64,000 nt of DNA from Fulvia fulva (taxonomy: Eukaryota > Ascomycota > Dothideomycetes > Mycosphaerellales > Mycosphaerellaceae). Each line of letters begins with the position of its first letter. Positions within the stretch are counted from its first letter, which is position 1. The stretch covers positions 124,001-188,000 of the forward strand of contig NC_063018.1 in NCBI RefSeq assembly GCF_020509005.1. The letters run 5' to 3'. The notes under the pieces are model-generated. The model was given only the letters and a program-made list of their open reading frames with translations, was not told where the DNA came from and made no database searches. Positions 13,356-23,969 of this stretch are shown here, in pieces. A program made the translations under genes and the position numbers.

Positions 13356-13420
<65 letters not shown>
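13355..13420. repeat. (GTT)22 trinucleotide microsatellite
   Basis: Twenty-two uninterrupted GTT units. An imperfect GAGATT/AAGATT hexamer run at about 13295-13350 lies directly upstream. The short frames that read it as poly-Cys or poly-Thr are not credible genes. Confidence 0.97.
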
Positions 13421-13422
<2 letters not shown>

Positions 13423-14506
13423 GGCCTTTGCTTGGAGACGGGCTGGGGTCTGGCAGGGAGCATAGGGGCAAGCAGGACAGAACAAGAGAGATGCTCTTGG
13501 TCGTGCAGCAGGAGGCGCGCTCGGCTCGGTGATGGCGAGGCGAGGCGACGTCGGTCGGTCTGTCTGTGGTGTTGCTTGTCGATGTCGTGGTGTGGTGTGG
13601 TGTGGTGTGTCTCTTTTATCTTTGAAAGATGTTGAGCTGTGTTCAACGGCTTTGCTACGGGGCCAGGGGTGTTTAGCGATGGGTTGGAGTGGTTGGGGAG
13701 GCTATGTAGTGTGGTAGGAGCGGGGTGGGGGGTATGGGATGGGATGGGATGGGATGGGAGATTGAGGCTAAGCTTGTTCAATGGCGATGTTGGACAGGCT
13801 GCGATGTTTGGTGTGGACCGAGGGCAATTCCATAGATGGGATCTGGCAAAAAGCACACTCGATGATAGGCGTGATTGGCAACACGACATCCCCTGGCACT
13901 ATCGTCGAAGATGCGGCAAAACAAAAAGGCAACAAGACACCCTTGCTCCAATGGCTGCGTCTACCACTCGGCCAACGCAATGTCGTCTGGCATAAGCGCA
14001 GGCTGATGAATGCCGCATTGCGTGTGGTTCCATACCACTAAACCACAGTACCATTGAAGCGAGAGTGCTCGTCGAAAAAGGTCGAGGTTTACCACAATAT
14101 ATCGGTACGAGACTCGACGTGGGCGATACCTGAGACGATGCTACTGAAGCTGCCTGGTATCAGACATTGTGCGCTAGCAGAGCAAAAAGACACATTTGCT
14201 GGGTCGGGCAGCCGGGAAAGCATCTGCTGGCAAAAGACATAGGATCTTGTCACTGTACTGTTATGAGAGCTGGGATATTATGGAGGCGGTCCTGATGAAC
14301 ACGTCGTCACAGCTCGAAAAGGCTCGATACGTTGATATGATGCCAAAGTGGAGTGTGTTGCATGCGATCATCATGCCTACAGAGACTTTCCAAAGTTTCC
14401 TTTCTGCGTATGTGCTCGAAGTAGCAGAGCGTATCCGTGCTATAGACTTAGTACCATGGCCGGAAATGCCTTGTGGCTGTCGTCGCTACGTGTGATGTGA
14501 CTCCAA
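13421..14506. other. Low-complexity intergenic DNA 3' of LYS2
   Basis: G/T-rich low-complexity DNA with a short GTGGT run near 13590-13608 and about five GGGAT units at 13733-13758. From 13,800 the composition becomes ordinary, but no frame there has motifs. I see no gene up to the LYS2 stop codon. Confidence 0.5.
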
Positions 14507-17500
14507 TCACTTCCCACCCCGGCCACCAACACTATTCAACGCATCAACCTGCGCCTGACTCAACCTAATCTCAGGGAGCGGCGTCTTCGCCTCCGTCGGT
14601 GACGGCATGAAACCCCTATTAATCAAAAACTTGAGCCACGCACCAATAGCCTCCTCCGTCACAGTCGGCGGCGCGGCCCTCTTCAGCTCTTGCGTGTCAG
14701 CCTTCAGAGCACGCTGCGAGTTGGCATCATCCAAGTTTGGAGCCTTGGTGGCACCCGGCAGATCACCGGTGACCATGTGGTACAGCCCGAGCAGAGCTAG
14801 CTCGTCTTTACCTTCTTCGACGTACTTCTCGACTTTGTGTTTCCAGCTGTCGTAGGACTCGAGCGGGACAGAGTAGCCGTACTTCTCCAGCGCGGCGAGG
14901 TACTCGTTGAAGGTGAGTCGTGGTCTGGCATCGACGTGGTGGACATTCCCGCTCTCGCCATAAAAGGAGACGGCGTTTACGGTGCGCGCTACGCGAGTCA
15001 CCGGTACCATGTTGATGGTGTTGCTCACGTCAGGTCTGGCGCCGACTTGGACGCAGCCTTTGAGCATTCGCACGAGGAAATCGTCGGTGTTGCTGACTCC
15101 ATTCTCGGGGTCTCCCATGACATAGCCAGGTCGGATGATTACGCCATTGAGACCGCGCTTGCAGGCTTCTCTGATGAGAGCTTCGGACACCCATTTGCTT
15201 TGGCCATATCCGGTGCCCAGACCTTGCCGGCTGCCTTCGAGATCGTCGGATTCGAGGACTGGTTGGCCTGCGTCTGATTGCTTGACGAAGGGATCTGTGT
15301 CGAGTGCGCTTGTCGAGCTGATGAAAGACAGTCGCTTGTGCTTGCCGCTCACGCAAAGCTTAATAGCTTCCAATGTGCTCGTAACGTTGGCAGCCTTGAG
15401 GTTCTCATATGGCATGAGCCAATGCACTCGAGCTCCGTTGTGGATAACGAGATCGGCATCTTCGACAACCTTCTTGTAGTCGGTATCGGACATGCCTAGC
15501 TTGGGCTTTTCCAAGTCACCGATCACGACCTCAAGCACGCCTTCGCTCTCCCACCAGTCTTGCCAGAATCCGTAGGCAGTGCAAGTCTGTCTGATCCTCT
15601 TCATACCGTCTAGGGCAGACGAAGCACGGACATGCGCGTAGACGTGGTTGGGAGGATTCCGGTTGAAGGCGTCATGCAGAATGTAGGCGCCCAGAAAGCC
15701 CGTTGCACCAGTCAAGAGGATGTTGATACCAGCATCTGTGCTTCTTACTGGACTGCTGGAAATGGACGTGGGTAACTGTGCGATTTGGTTCGCAAGATCA
15801 TTGGAGTAGTGCACGGACTGCTGCTCGTCTTGCTCTTCGGCAACGTCCAATCGCAGACCAACGGGGTTCAGCGATCTGTCAATGTACCTGGCCACACTCT
15901 TCAGAGTCGGCTGTCCTCCGGCCATCACGGACATGGGCACGTTAGCGCCTTGCCATTTTCGGTTGATCTTGGGAACGATCTGAACTGTCATGATACTGTC
16001 ACCTCCGAGATCGTAGAAGCTTGTCTCTCGGGGCAATGTCTCGGAAGTGTGATTGCGAGCTTTGAGATGTGATGCCCAGATCTCAGCCAATGACTTTTCT
16101 GTCTCCGTGCGTGAGCTGATATCTCCAGCTGTGGGCACTGATCCCAAAAGATCGGCAGCTTCTGGGAATGGAAGTGCTCGCTTGTCGACTTTGCCATTTG
16201 GTGTCAGAGGTAGACGTAGCATGGGAATGAACAGTGTGGGAACAGCATATGTCGGCACCTTCTTCTTGAGCAACTCACGGGCATCATTCGTGAGTAGATC
16301 GAAGATCCTCATCCGATCAGCAAGCGAGTGAGTCTCCTTTGCTGATGTTCTCCGCCGTTGCGGACCCTTCGGTGGTAGAAGACCGTTTGCTGATGATTGC
16401 TGCGAGGTTTCTTCCTGCTGCTGGTACCACTCCCTCCACTTCTGCATGTCCGGCACGAAGTAGGACACCAGAATCTGCTCTTCGCTGTGGTCGCGCTTGA
16501 CGAGTGTAACATTCTCCCGAATCAAAGGGTGTTGGCTGAGATGAGTGTCGATCTCACCCAGCTCAATGCGAAAGCCCCGAATCTTGACCTGGTCGTCTGC
16601 GCGACCAACGCACTCAACATTGCCGTCTGGCATATATCGACCGAGGTCACCAGATCGGTACATGCGGTCTCGTGGGCCAAGATACTGTTCTCGCCAGGGC
16701 TCTGCTGTGCCTGCAGCTTCGACTCTCTGCTTGTCCTCGTCGACCCAACGTTGGTTGTCAACGAACCAATTCCAGACGAACTTCTCTGCGTTCTTCTTCG
16801 GGTCGCCGAGGTACTCTTCAGCGAGGCCACCTGCACGAACATAGATCTCACCAATCTCACCGACCTCACACTGTCTTTCCTTCTTCTCGCGATCGACAAC
16901 GAGAAGCTGAACGTCCAACATACCAGTACCAGCAGGAATGACATCGCCCGTCTTGTCGAGATAGTCGGGGTTTTCGTTCAGGCATGGAATCTCGTAAAAG
17001 CTGACTGCTCGTTGCGTCTCGGTCGTGCCATACATGTTCTCGATCCTGCAGTTTGGCGCTAGCTGTTGCAGACGACGGCAATCCCGCTTGAGCAAAACAT
17101 CGCCCACGAAGAAAGCACCGTGCAGGCTCTCCACCTTTGGTTCCGTGCTACCAAGCAAGATCTGTCCCATAGCTGGCGTAAGGTGCGTGACAGTGATGCT
17201 ATTCTCGCTGGCCCACTTTGCCAACCGATCGAATGTAATGTCTTCTGCAGGTGGTACAATCAGACTTGCGCCGAGGAAAAGTGGCGTGAAGATATCTCGC
17301 TGAATTGGGTCATGTGCAATGCCGCTCAACATAGAGAAACGTTCCTTTTCTGTCAAGTTGAATCGCTTAGACATCCAAGGGAAGTAGTAGGCCAGTGAGA
17401 AATGCCTCCCCTTGACACCTTTTGGTCGTCCCTCGGAGCCAGAAGTGAAAGAGAGTGTAGGCGTGCTGTCAGGTCCGACTAGCACGCCAGGTAAGCTCTC

Positions 17501-18073
17501 TCTCTTCGGTAGCTGCTCGTGAAGGGCATCAGATCCTCCCTCAAGTGACCCTCCAATAACGGAGCCGTCGCCCTGGAGCTTCAATGCAGGCACTTCGGTC
17601 CTTAATTGGAGCTTCTCATTGATGAACGTCCTGACCGTCTGGTGAAGAGGACCAGAATCTCTGATCGCCTTGTCGATATTGATCAACGCTCTAGGCTGAG
17701 CGACTTCCAAATAGATGATCTGACGATCCGGTGGATATGCTGGATCGATGACACTGAACGTAGCGCCAGCTTTCAGCACACCCATCACTGCAACCACCAG
17801 ATCCACACCTCGATGGGCGTAGACCATGACGACTTCGCCTCGCTGTACGCCATTGCAGACGAGGTGATGTGCGACTATGTTCGAAGACTCGTTGATCGTC
17901 TTGTAGCTAAAGTCTCGTTTTGGTGATGTTGAAGATGCCGTCTCGACAACGCAAGATCTGTCTGGATGCTTGGCGGCATTGGCTGCGAAGATCTCGTGGA
18001 TTGCTCCTCGATAGTCGGACCAGTGGAGGTCAGATGTCGGATCTGGGCGCACATCTTGCGCTTGGGAGGCCAT
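14507..18073 (-). CDS. LYS2: L-2-aminoadipate reductase, large subunit
   Basis: A single exon of 1188 residues. The enzyme reduces alpha-aminoadipate to its semialdehyde in fungal lysine synthesis and needs phosphopantetheinylation by Lys5. Domains in order: an adenylation domain with TSGSEGRPKG (about 210-219) and GRADDQVKIRGFRIELGEI (about 490-508); a carrier domain whose DLGGDSIM motif places the modified Ser at about 693; and a thioester-reductase NAD(P)-binding domain with GATGFLG (about 789-795) and YGQSKWVSE. It lacks the roughly 200-residue N-terminal extension of the yeast protein (about 1390 residues). Upstream of 18073 I see only stops and no exon, so the short form seems genuine. 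It is divergent from the RBR gene across 395 bp. Confidence 0.95.
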   Translation of the reverse strand: MASQAQDVRPDPTSDLHWSDYRGAIHEIFAANAAKHPDRSCVVETASSTSPKRDFSYKTINESSNIVAHHLVCNGVQRGEVVMVYAHRGVDLVVAVMGVLKAGATFSVIDPAYPPDRQIIYLEVAQPRALINIDKAIRDSGPLHQTVRTFINEKLQLRTEVPALKLQGDGSVIGGSLEGGSDALHEQLPKRESLPGVLVGPDSTPTLSFTSGSEGRPKGVKGRHFSLAYYFPWMSKRFNLTEKERFSMLSGIAHDPIQRDIFTPLFLGASLIVPPAEDITFDRLAKWASENSITVTHLTPAMGQILLGSTEPKVESLHGAFFVGDVLLKRDCRRLQQLAPNCRIENMYGTTETQRAVSFYEIPCLNENPDYLDKTGDVIPAGTGMLDVQLLVVDREKKERQCEVGEIGEIYVRAGGLAEEYLGDPKKNAEKFVWNWFVDNQRWVDEDKQRVEAAGTAEPWREQYLGPRDRMYRSGDLGRYMPDGNVECVGRADDQVKIRGFRIELGEIDTHLSQHPLIRENVTLVKRDHSEEQILVSYFVPDMQKWREWYQQQEETSQQSSANGLLPPKGPQRRRTSAKETHSLADRMRIFDLLTNDARELLKKKVPTYAVPTLFIPMLRLPLTPNGKVDKRALPFPEAADLLGSVPTAGDISSRTETEKSLAEIWASHLKARNHTSETLPRETSFYDLGGDSIMTVQIVPKINRKWQGANVPMSVMAGGQPTLKSVARYIDRSLNPVGLRLDVAEEQDEQQSVHYSNDLANQIAQLPTSISSSPVRSTDAGINILLTGATGFLGAYILHDAFNRNPPNHVYAHVRASSALDGMKRIRQTCTAYGFWQDWWESEGVLEVVIGDLEKPKLGMSDTDYKKVVEDADLVIHNGARVHWLMPYENLKAANVTSTLEAIKLCVSGKHKRLSFISSTSALDTDPFVKQSDAGQPVLESDDLEGSRQGLGTGYGQSKWVSEALIREACKRGLNGVIIRPGYVMGDPENGVSNTDDFLVRMLKGCVQVGARPDVSNTINMVPVTRVARTVNAVSFYGESGNVHHVDARPRLTFNEYLAALEKYGYSVPLESYDSWKHKVEKYVEEGKDELALLGLYHMVTGDLPGATKAPNLDDANSQRALKADTQELKRAAPPTVTEEAIGAWLKFLINRGFMPSPTEAKTPLPEIRLSQAQVDALNSVGGRGGK

Positions 18074-18468
18074 TGTAGTCAGTTCCAGTGTTGGTGTATT
18101 GATCTAAGTAATAGCACAAGTTCTGAAAGGCATTGGCCGCATTGGCCGATGTGAGATAGTGGACAAGATGTGCTTAGAGGGGATTTGAAGCACTTTGTTG
18201 CGTCTCACTCACATGTGTCAATGGCTATGGCTGAATGTGAAGCTTTGACTTGTCAATACGTGTATGCCCCCGATATCGCCTTCACGTCACTGTCACTTCA
18301 ATTTTTGGAGTCGCACGAGCCAACAATCTTTACCAGCGCATCGGATCGCTTGCCGAGCTGAAGCTAACCATAGAAAGCTACATCCCGCTTTCGTGCAAGG
18401 ATGACAGCATTATCGATACACTTCATCCTGCACGATCATTCGCTCAACATACGGTATGAAGTATCGAT
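18074..18468. promoter_or_regulatory. Shared divergent promoter region of LYS2 and the RBR gene
   Basis: The 395 bp between two divergent start codons must hold both promoters. A direct repeat GGCATTGGCCGCATTGGCC is visible near 18129-18147. I did not find a confident binding site for a known regulator such as a Gcn4-type TGACTC element. Confidence 0.5.
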
Positions 18469-20319
18469 ATGGCTATAGCTATCCTGGGCGGGCGCAGTCG
18501 CCACGGCGGCAGGTCCATCAAGTCGCATCGATCGAAAGCTTCCACCAAGCACACGACCACGACCGCGAAGGCTGACGAGGAAGTGGCACCGAAGCCTGAC
18601 GTCGAAGAGCTACGGCGCCGACGATTGGCATACCTCAGTGTATCACCCGCAGCTCGCAGGAGGCTTTCAGCGTCGTCGACAAAGAAGCCTAACTCCGTAG
18701 AATCATCAAGATCGACAGCGGAGAAAGTGTCCAGCGAACACAGACAACGAAAGAGCAAGCACAAGAGTAGCTCAAGCAATCCTGAGAAGAGCACTAGGCC
18801 AGGTCTAGACAGGACTGCGCACTATGTGTACGGCACATCGGCAAGCTCGTCTTCGAAGCAGGCAGGTGAAGGAGATGACAGAGCTCAGTCCAGCCATGGC
18901 AGCCCGCCGAGGCGGCGCAGCTTGCCCACTGTCGTGGAGTCTGAGGTAACGCCCGATGACAGCATATCACAAGTCGGAATGCGCCCGTCGAAGCGTCCGA
19001 CGTCACGAAGCTCGCGAGCATCGGTAACGAGGAACAGTACATCCGCTGCTAAGCTGGCTTCCATCGCTGAAGATGAGCGCGCAAAGACATCGCCATCAAA
19101 AAGATCGAGTAAGCGCGACTCCACATCATCGTTGCTGGGATCCCTTCTCCGACGACATACAGAACCTGCCGTGCCAGTTGCACCTCGTCTCGTGGAGTGC
19201 TTGACCTGCGCTGCAGATGACGTCCCAATAACAAAGTCTGCGAAGCTAGGTTGCGGCCACAGGATGTGCCATGACTGTCTGAAGCGTGTATTTGAGATGT
19301 CGGTCAAAGATCCACAAAACATGCCTCCCAGATGCTGCACCAACGACCACATCCCACTGAAATATGTCGACCGGCTATTCGATCTCAACTTCAAGATGCT
19401 CTGGAATCGGAAGTATCAAGAGTACCACACGAAGAACAGAATCTACTGTCCTATGCCGAAATGCGGAGAATGGATAAAGCCATCGCATGTTCACAGCTAT
19501 CAAGGCCGCAAGTTCGCGCAATGTTCTCGGTGCAACACGAAAGTATGCACACAATGCAATGCGAAGATGCACAAATCAAAAGATTGTCCCAACGATCCTG
19601 AGATGGCGAAGCTTGTCGCACAGGCAAAAGAGCAAGGATGGAAGACATGCTACAACTGTCACGCTATGGTCGAGCTCAAGGAAGGTTGCAACCATATGAC
19701 GTGCCGCTGTATGGCAGAGTTTTGCATGGTCTGTGGCTCAAAGTGGAAGACCTGCGATTGTCCTTGGTTCAACTACGGTCAAACGCCGGATGCAGACCGC
19801 TTGAACGAGTGGCGCATACCGGAGCCGATACAAATCATCTACCGGAGAGCATTCGGTGCGCCAGAACCTGTACAAGGAGGGGATGTGCCACCTCCACCAG
19901 TGGATGCTGCCGTACCGCGCGAACGAAGACAGCCAACTTACCAAGACGAGCTGGACCAAAGACGCCGCCAGGAACGAGATGACGAACGTCTTGCAAGGAG
20001 ACTACAGCTAGCAACATTGATCGACCCAGATGACGAGCCGCGTCATCAACAACAACGACAGACAGATGTGGAAGCATGGGGACTTGGCAACAATGCTGGA
20101 CACTTCCTGAACGACAACTTTGTACAAAACGCAGCCAATGTGGTCATGAGTGCCTTTGGCGATGCGGCGATGGGGAGACGAGGTGAGCGTGCTTCTGGAC
20201 GAAGACGAAGAGCGAGAGAGACGCAAGAGGCGGATACTGGACTTGCGCCGAACTTTCTTGGTGATGAGAGTGTGCTTGGCGTTGGTCCTGCGGAGCCTTC
20301 TGGTCGTAGGGGAAGATGA
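18469..20319 (+). CDS. RBR-type E3 ubiquitin ligase
   Basis: A single exon of 616 residues. RBR ligases take ubiquitin from an E2 onto a RING2 cysteine and then to the substrate. Residues 1-240 are Ser/Arg/Lys-rich and probably disordered. RING1 starts at CLTC (about 245) and runs through CGHRMCHDCL. The IBR lies at about 327-373 (CPMPKCGEW, CSRCNTKVCTQCNAKMH). RING2 starts at CYNCHAMVELKEGCNHMTC (about 394), which puts the likely catalytic Cys at about 407. It ends with CMVCGSKWKTCDCPWF. The C-terminal 180 residues are charged with Gln/Arg-rich helices. It resembles fungal cytosolic RBRs of unknown substrate. No frame defect is seen. Confidence 0.92.
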   Translation: MAIAILGGRSRHGGRSIKSHRSKASTKHTTTTAKADEEVAPKPDVEELRRRRLAYLSVSPAARRRLSASSTKKPNSVESSRSTAEKVSSEHRQRKSKHKSSSSNPEKSTRPGLDRTAHYVYGTSASSSSKQAGEGDDRAQSSHGSPPRRRSLPTVVESEVTPDDSISQVGMRPSKRPTSRSSRASVTRNSTSAAKLASIAEDERAKTSPSKRSSKRDSTSSLLGSLLRRHTEPAVPVAPRLVECLTCAADDVPITKSAKLGCGHRMCHDCLKRVFEMSVKDPQNMPPRCCTNDHIPLKYVDRLFDLNFKMLWNRKYQEYHTKNRIYCPMPKCGEWIKPSHVHSYQGRKFAQCSRCNTKVCTQCNAKMHKSKDCPNDPEMAKLVAQAKEQGWKTCYNCHAMVELKEGCNHMTCRCMAEFCMVCGSKWKTCDCPWFNYGQTPDADRLNEWRIPEPIQIIYRRAFGAPEPVQGGDVPPPPVDAAVPRERRQPTYQDELDQRRRQERDDERLARRLQLATLIDPDDEPRHQQQRQTDVEAWGLGNNAGHFLNDNFVQNAANVVMSAFGDAAMGRRGERASGRRRRARETQEADTGLAPNFLGDESVLGVGPAEPSGRRGR

Positions 20320-20790
20320 TGTTGGCGAAATACCCGGACCGTGTGCTATTGTACCATGTTGATGAGATTTAGCGACATGATTTAACGAATCACGATGTAT
20401 GCCATGTGCGATGCTATAATCCCCACCGACTTACATCAGCATTGTTCAGCTGTATTGGCGACTCGGCGAAGAGCTCTTCAGCCACCATGGAGCTCTGGTA
20501 GTGCTACAGCATATGGGCCTTACGCTTGTGAACTTCGACCCTGTGGCCGTCCCTGGTATTGCATGATGTCCTGCTGACGAACGCGGCTCCCTGGCGAACG
20601 GCACAGTTGATACGACTGCCTGAGATAATGCATATGCACTCTGAACAGAGCACATACCTTCTTCAGCCATGGTGTGGCTTACACATCTCATCACAACCAC
20701 GACTGTGCTGGTCTCTATATGAGCACGCCGACCACGACCTTGGACATTTTGTCTTGAATGCCCTTAATCGAAACTCTAGCTACATCGAAG
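20320..20790. other. Intergenic region between RBR and dehydrogenase genes
   Basis: About 470 bp with no supported gene. It presumably holds the RBR 3' end and the promoter of the next gene. Confidence 0.45.
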
Positions 20791-21876
20791 ATGAAGTCCC
20801 TCCAGATACCATCCCTCGGCTCCGCGCCTGAAATCGTCGACAACATCCCTGTGCAAGAACCAGCCTCAGACCAGATCCTTGTCAAGTCGTTATGGACTGC
20901 TGTCAATCCCATCGACTCCATGATCGCGGCGTACGGCATCTTGGTGACTGACTGGCCTACTGGTCTGGGTGCTGATGCCTATGGGGTCGTTGTGAAAGCT
21001 GGAGGTGAGGCGAAGGAGAAGTATGGGTTTCAGGAGGGAGACTATGTCGTTGGGTGTACGAGAATTGGTGTAAGGGAGTTTGCCACGGCGCAGGAGTACT
21101 TTCTCATGGTGAATATACGTCCGAGTGCGGAAGAGTCAAATCCATGAGCCGACGGATCGACAGGACGCTGCAGTAGCAATGCGCAAACCCTCCAACCTCG
21201 AAGTACCCGCAGCGGTCACGGTGGGAAGTGCATTCCAGACTGCCGCCCTGGGCATCTCTAAAGGTCTCGGCATCTCTGTGGGAACCACTAGGAACGATGT
21301 CAATGAAGACAGAGACTGGGTCCTCGTACTCGGCGGCGCGGGCAGCGTCGGTAGTGCCGCTGTACAACTTCTCTCCCAAGCCGGTCATGCAGTCGTCGCT
21401 TCGTGCTCCCCGAAGCAGTCCTCTCGAGTAGAGAACCTTGGTGCCAAGGGTACATTCGACTACCACCTCTCCCTTGAAGAACAAATCAAAGCGATTGAAC
21501 ACATCACCGGCGACCCCGGAGACGTCAGCATGATCTTCGACGCCACGAGTTCAGAAGACCCCATCTTAGCTAAAGAACTCTTCAAAACGGCTGAGCTCCA
21601 GGGTAAAGAGAAGCTCTTCGTCACGACGAATGATTGGAGTGGTATTGGAGGTTTTGAGGGTGGGAAGACGTATGAGATTCATCTGGGCATGATGGGACGG
21701 CCGGAGGCGAGGGAGATTAATGAGGGAATCCGGTCTTGACGGAGATGTTTGAGGAGGGGAGGCTGAAGCCGCAGGAGGTTGATGTGGTTGAGATGGAGGG
21801 CTTGGAGGGGTTTGTGGAGGGTTTGAAGAGGAAGGGGGAGGGGAGGAAGATTGTTGTGAAGATTCAGGAGGAGTAG
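20791..21876 (+). pseudogene. Zinc-type alcohol dehydrogenase/quinone reductase-like gene with a frameshift near its 3' end
   Basis: Medium-chain dehydrogenase/reductase similar to fungal cipB-like proteins and stand-alone enoyl reductases, NAD(P)H-dependent, substrate unknown. Exon 1 is 20791-21108 (MKSLQIPSLGSAPEIV; LWTAVNPID; GLGADAYGVVVKAG) and the intron 21109-21163. Exon 2 carries the nucleotide-binding Rossmann motif VLGGAGSVGSAAVQLL. The frame then runs to a TGA ending at 21739. In another frame from about 21724 the sequence continues as PVLTEMFEEGRLKPQEV to a TAG at 21874-21876, the expected family C-terminus. A one-base loss in GAGGGAATCC (21722-21731) would explain this. The alternatives are a base-calling error or a truncated but functional protein. 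Confidence 0.78.
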
Positions 21877-22355
21877 AGGGTCTGGGAAATCGGCCATTGG
21901 AAGGATGATTGGCTTTGACAGTGGCGATGCCTCTGCCATTGTGCTCATAAGATCATTGTCCAGACTGGACACTGTTCTGGTGTCAAACAGCCCTTCGACA
22001 AATATTCTTACCCGAGTCACAAGATTGTCAAGGGAATTATGAGGGAGTCGCAACTTATCGGTCACCAGTGACGCGGCTTGAGGTCTCATGATGGCAGACA
22101 CTGTAGCTCATACAACTCGATTCAAGATCAATGTGGTCACTGGTCGGAGTACTGCGACCTTGCACTTGTAAGAGAAGCATCTTCCCGACTGACATTTGAC
22201 ATGTGTGTTACATCTTGTACCCAGGTCAGCAACCATAAAATGGCGTCCTCATCACACCCCATCCAGTCGAAAACGTCCACATCAACTCACTCTCGGGAGT
22301 CAGTACTTCGCAAACAAACCTACCTCACACAGTCCCCAACAACTACCCAACCACA
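21877..22355. other. Intergenic region, nothing recognised
   Basis: About 480 bp upstream of the secreted-protein gene. The last 100 bp are C/A-rich, as in a fungal 5' leader. No gene or repeat is seen. Confidence 0.45.
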
Positions 22356-22820
22356 ATGCATACCACCCACCTAACCCTCCTCCCTCTCCTCACCCCCCTC
22401 GCCACATCCTCCCTCATCCGCCGCCAATACGTCGACCCCGAAATCCCCATCCCAGGCCAACAATCCTGCGTCCGCCAATGGTACGGCTTGGGCCTCGACC
22501 ACTGGGAGACCGACGAGAAGCTCTGCTTCACAACCTGGGTGGGCGCCATCTATGACAACGCTCGCGGCTGCCCGGACATTTTCAACGCCCTGAGTGACGA
22601 CTACGGCGCTGATATGCTCGATTGGAAATGTGAGGCAGGAAATGTGCAAACCCTGTCAGGCCCGGGGAATGAGGATTTTACCAAGTTGCATTTTTGTGCG
22701 TTGGTGCATAGGGATGATTTTTTGGATGCGGATATTACGGCGAGGGTGTGTGCGGTGGTTGATGGGGCGCTTGAGAGGATGTATGCGGGGATTATTAATG
22801 AGTTTAATTGTGGTTATTGA
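22356..22820 (+). CDS. Small secreted Cys-containing protein, unknown family
   Basis: An intronless frame of 154 residues. The first 19 residues are hydrophobic, rich in Leu and Thr, and look like a signal peptide. They are followed by an Ile-Arg-Arg site (LIRRQY) that could be a Kex2-type cleavage point. The mature part holds seven cysteines spread along its length, at QQSC, EKLC, ARGC, WKC, HFC, ARVC and EFNC. It has tryptophan- and acid-rich stretches (GLDHWETDEKLC; DDYGADMLDWKC) and no transmembrane segment. I do not recognise the family. Size, export signal and cysteines fit a candidate effector or a cell-wall-associated secreted protein, an inference only. Codon use is C-ending in the first half and shifts to G/T-ending in the last third. 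Confidence 0.68.
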   Translation: MHTTHLTLLPLLTPLATSSLIRRQYVDPEIPIPGQQSCVRQWYGLGLDHWETDEKLCFTTWVGAIYDNARGCPDIFNALSDDYGADMLDWKCEAGNVQTLSGPGNEDFTKLHFCALVHRDDFLDADITARVCAVVDGALERMYAGIINEFNCGY

Positions 22821-23969
22821 GGGAGATGGGTGGGATTGGGTGCAGAGTTGGAGGGCGAAGTGTCCGATGTCCCTTTGACGATGACGGAAGATCGTGGCTG
22901 GTGCAGATGTTGGTGTAAGCAGCTGTAGGAGATTTGGTAGTGAATGTCATTTGTATTTTTTGCTCGTAAGATCTAGGAAAATCACTGTCGTCCAGTTCGA
23001 AGCCTAGGTAGAGTCGTAGTGTTGTGTTGGTTGACACGGCAGCACTGAATCATAAGGCTGGCCTATTGCGTCATGTCATGATCTCCGTCACAAATGGCTG
23101 TAGTCGTAGCAGCATGACTTCTCCAGGTTGTGTGGGTTAGCCCTCCCAGCGAAGCGCCGCATCTACTCCCGTCTGTCTGGAGACGTCCTCAATGCGTGCC
23201 AAGATCGATCGTGTGTGTGCTCGAGGCCACCCGGAGGCCCGTCTCTTGAGTTATGTTTTCTCCGGCCACTACAACAGATAATCCCGTTGCTTTACATGCC
23301 CTTTCGGCTGCGGTCCACTCTTTCTCATGCCACTATTGCACTACATGCAACCTGGCAGAGTCGTTTGATCGATGAAGCGCATCGGCAAGCTAGGTAGGGC
23401 ATTGCTTGTGGGTAGTCATAGTTTCTCTCCGCTCCCGTCGTAGCATCTGTAAGCAAGGGCGCTGGGAGCCTCGAGCAACACAGGGGTCCTTGGCGATCGG
23501 TGACGACTTGTCGTCGCCTCGGTCGTGTTCTATCGTCGTCTTGGTCATCTTCACTGGCTTTCACATTTGTCATCGTTCATTCCAGTTCATCGCCTTTGGC
23601 ATGTCCTTCCTGTTGTCCAGATACTCTGAGATAGTATCCTGCCTATCGACATCTCTTCAGAGACACCTTCCCGACCCACGATGCCGTCCCAGAGCTGCGA
23701 TAGACTTGTCTATACGGACAAGATTTTCGTGCGAGACCTACCGATCATGTTGAAGACAGCCTCTCGTATTGTAGGGTCGGCGTAGACCCGACGGAAAAGA
23801 GACGTCCACGGAAGATAAGAAGGTCCTTCTACTGTACTGTAGGTGCGACTGCCGGGCGGCAGAGCTCTGCGGACCGAGCGGATCTTGGTATTAGCTACAT
23901 ATTTTGAAATGAATTTCCGCCTGCCACTTCACAGCTGCTTGCTTGGTATTCGCCTACGAGCAATGTGAC
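22821..23969. other. Intergenic stretch before the tRNA gene
   Basis: About 1.15 kb with no supported protein gene; short frames lack motifs. No repeats are seen. The DNA just upstream of the tRNA is mildly AT-rich (23895-23925). Confidence 0.5.

Noticed and set aside
13275..13889. Frames with poly-Gln, poly-Thr or poly-Cys across the GTT repeat
   Set aside because: They are produced by reading a microsatellite in each frame; the flanks have no protein character.
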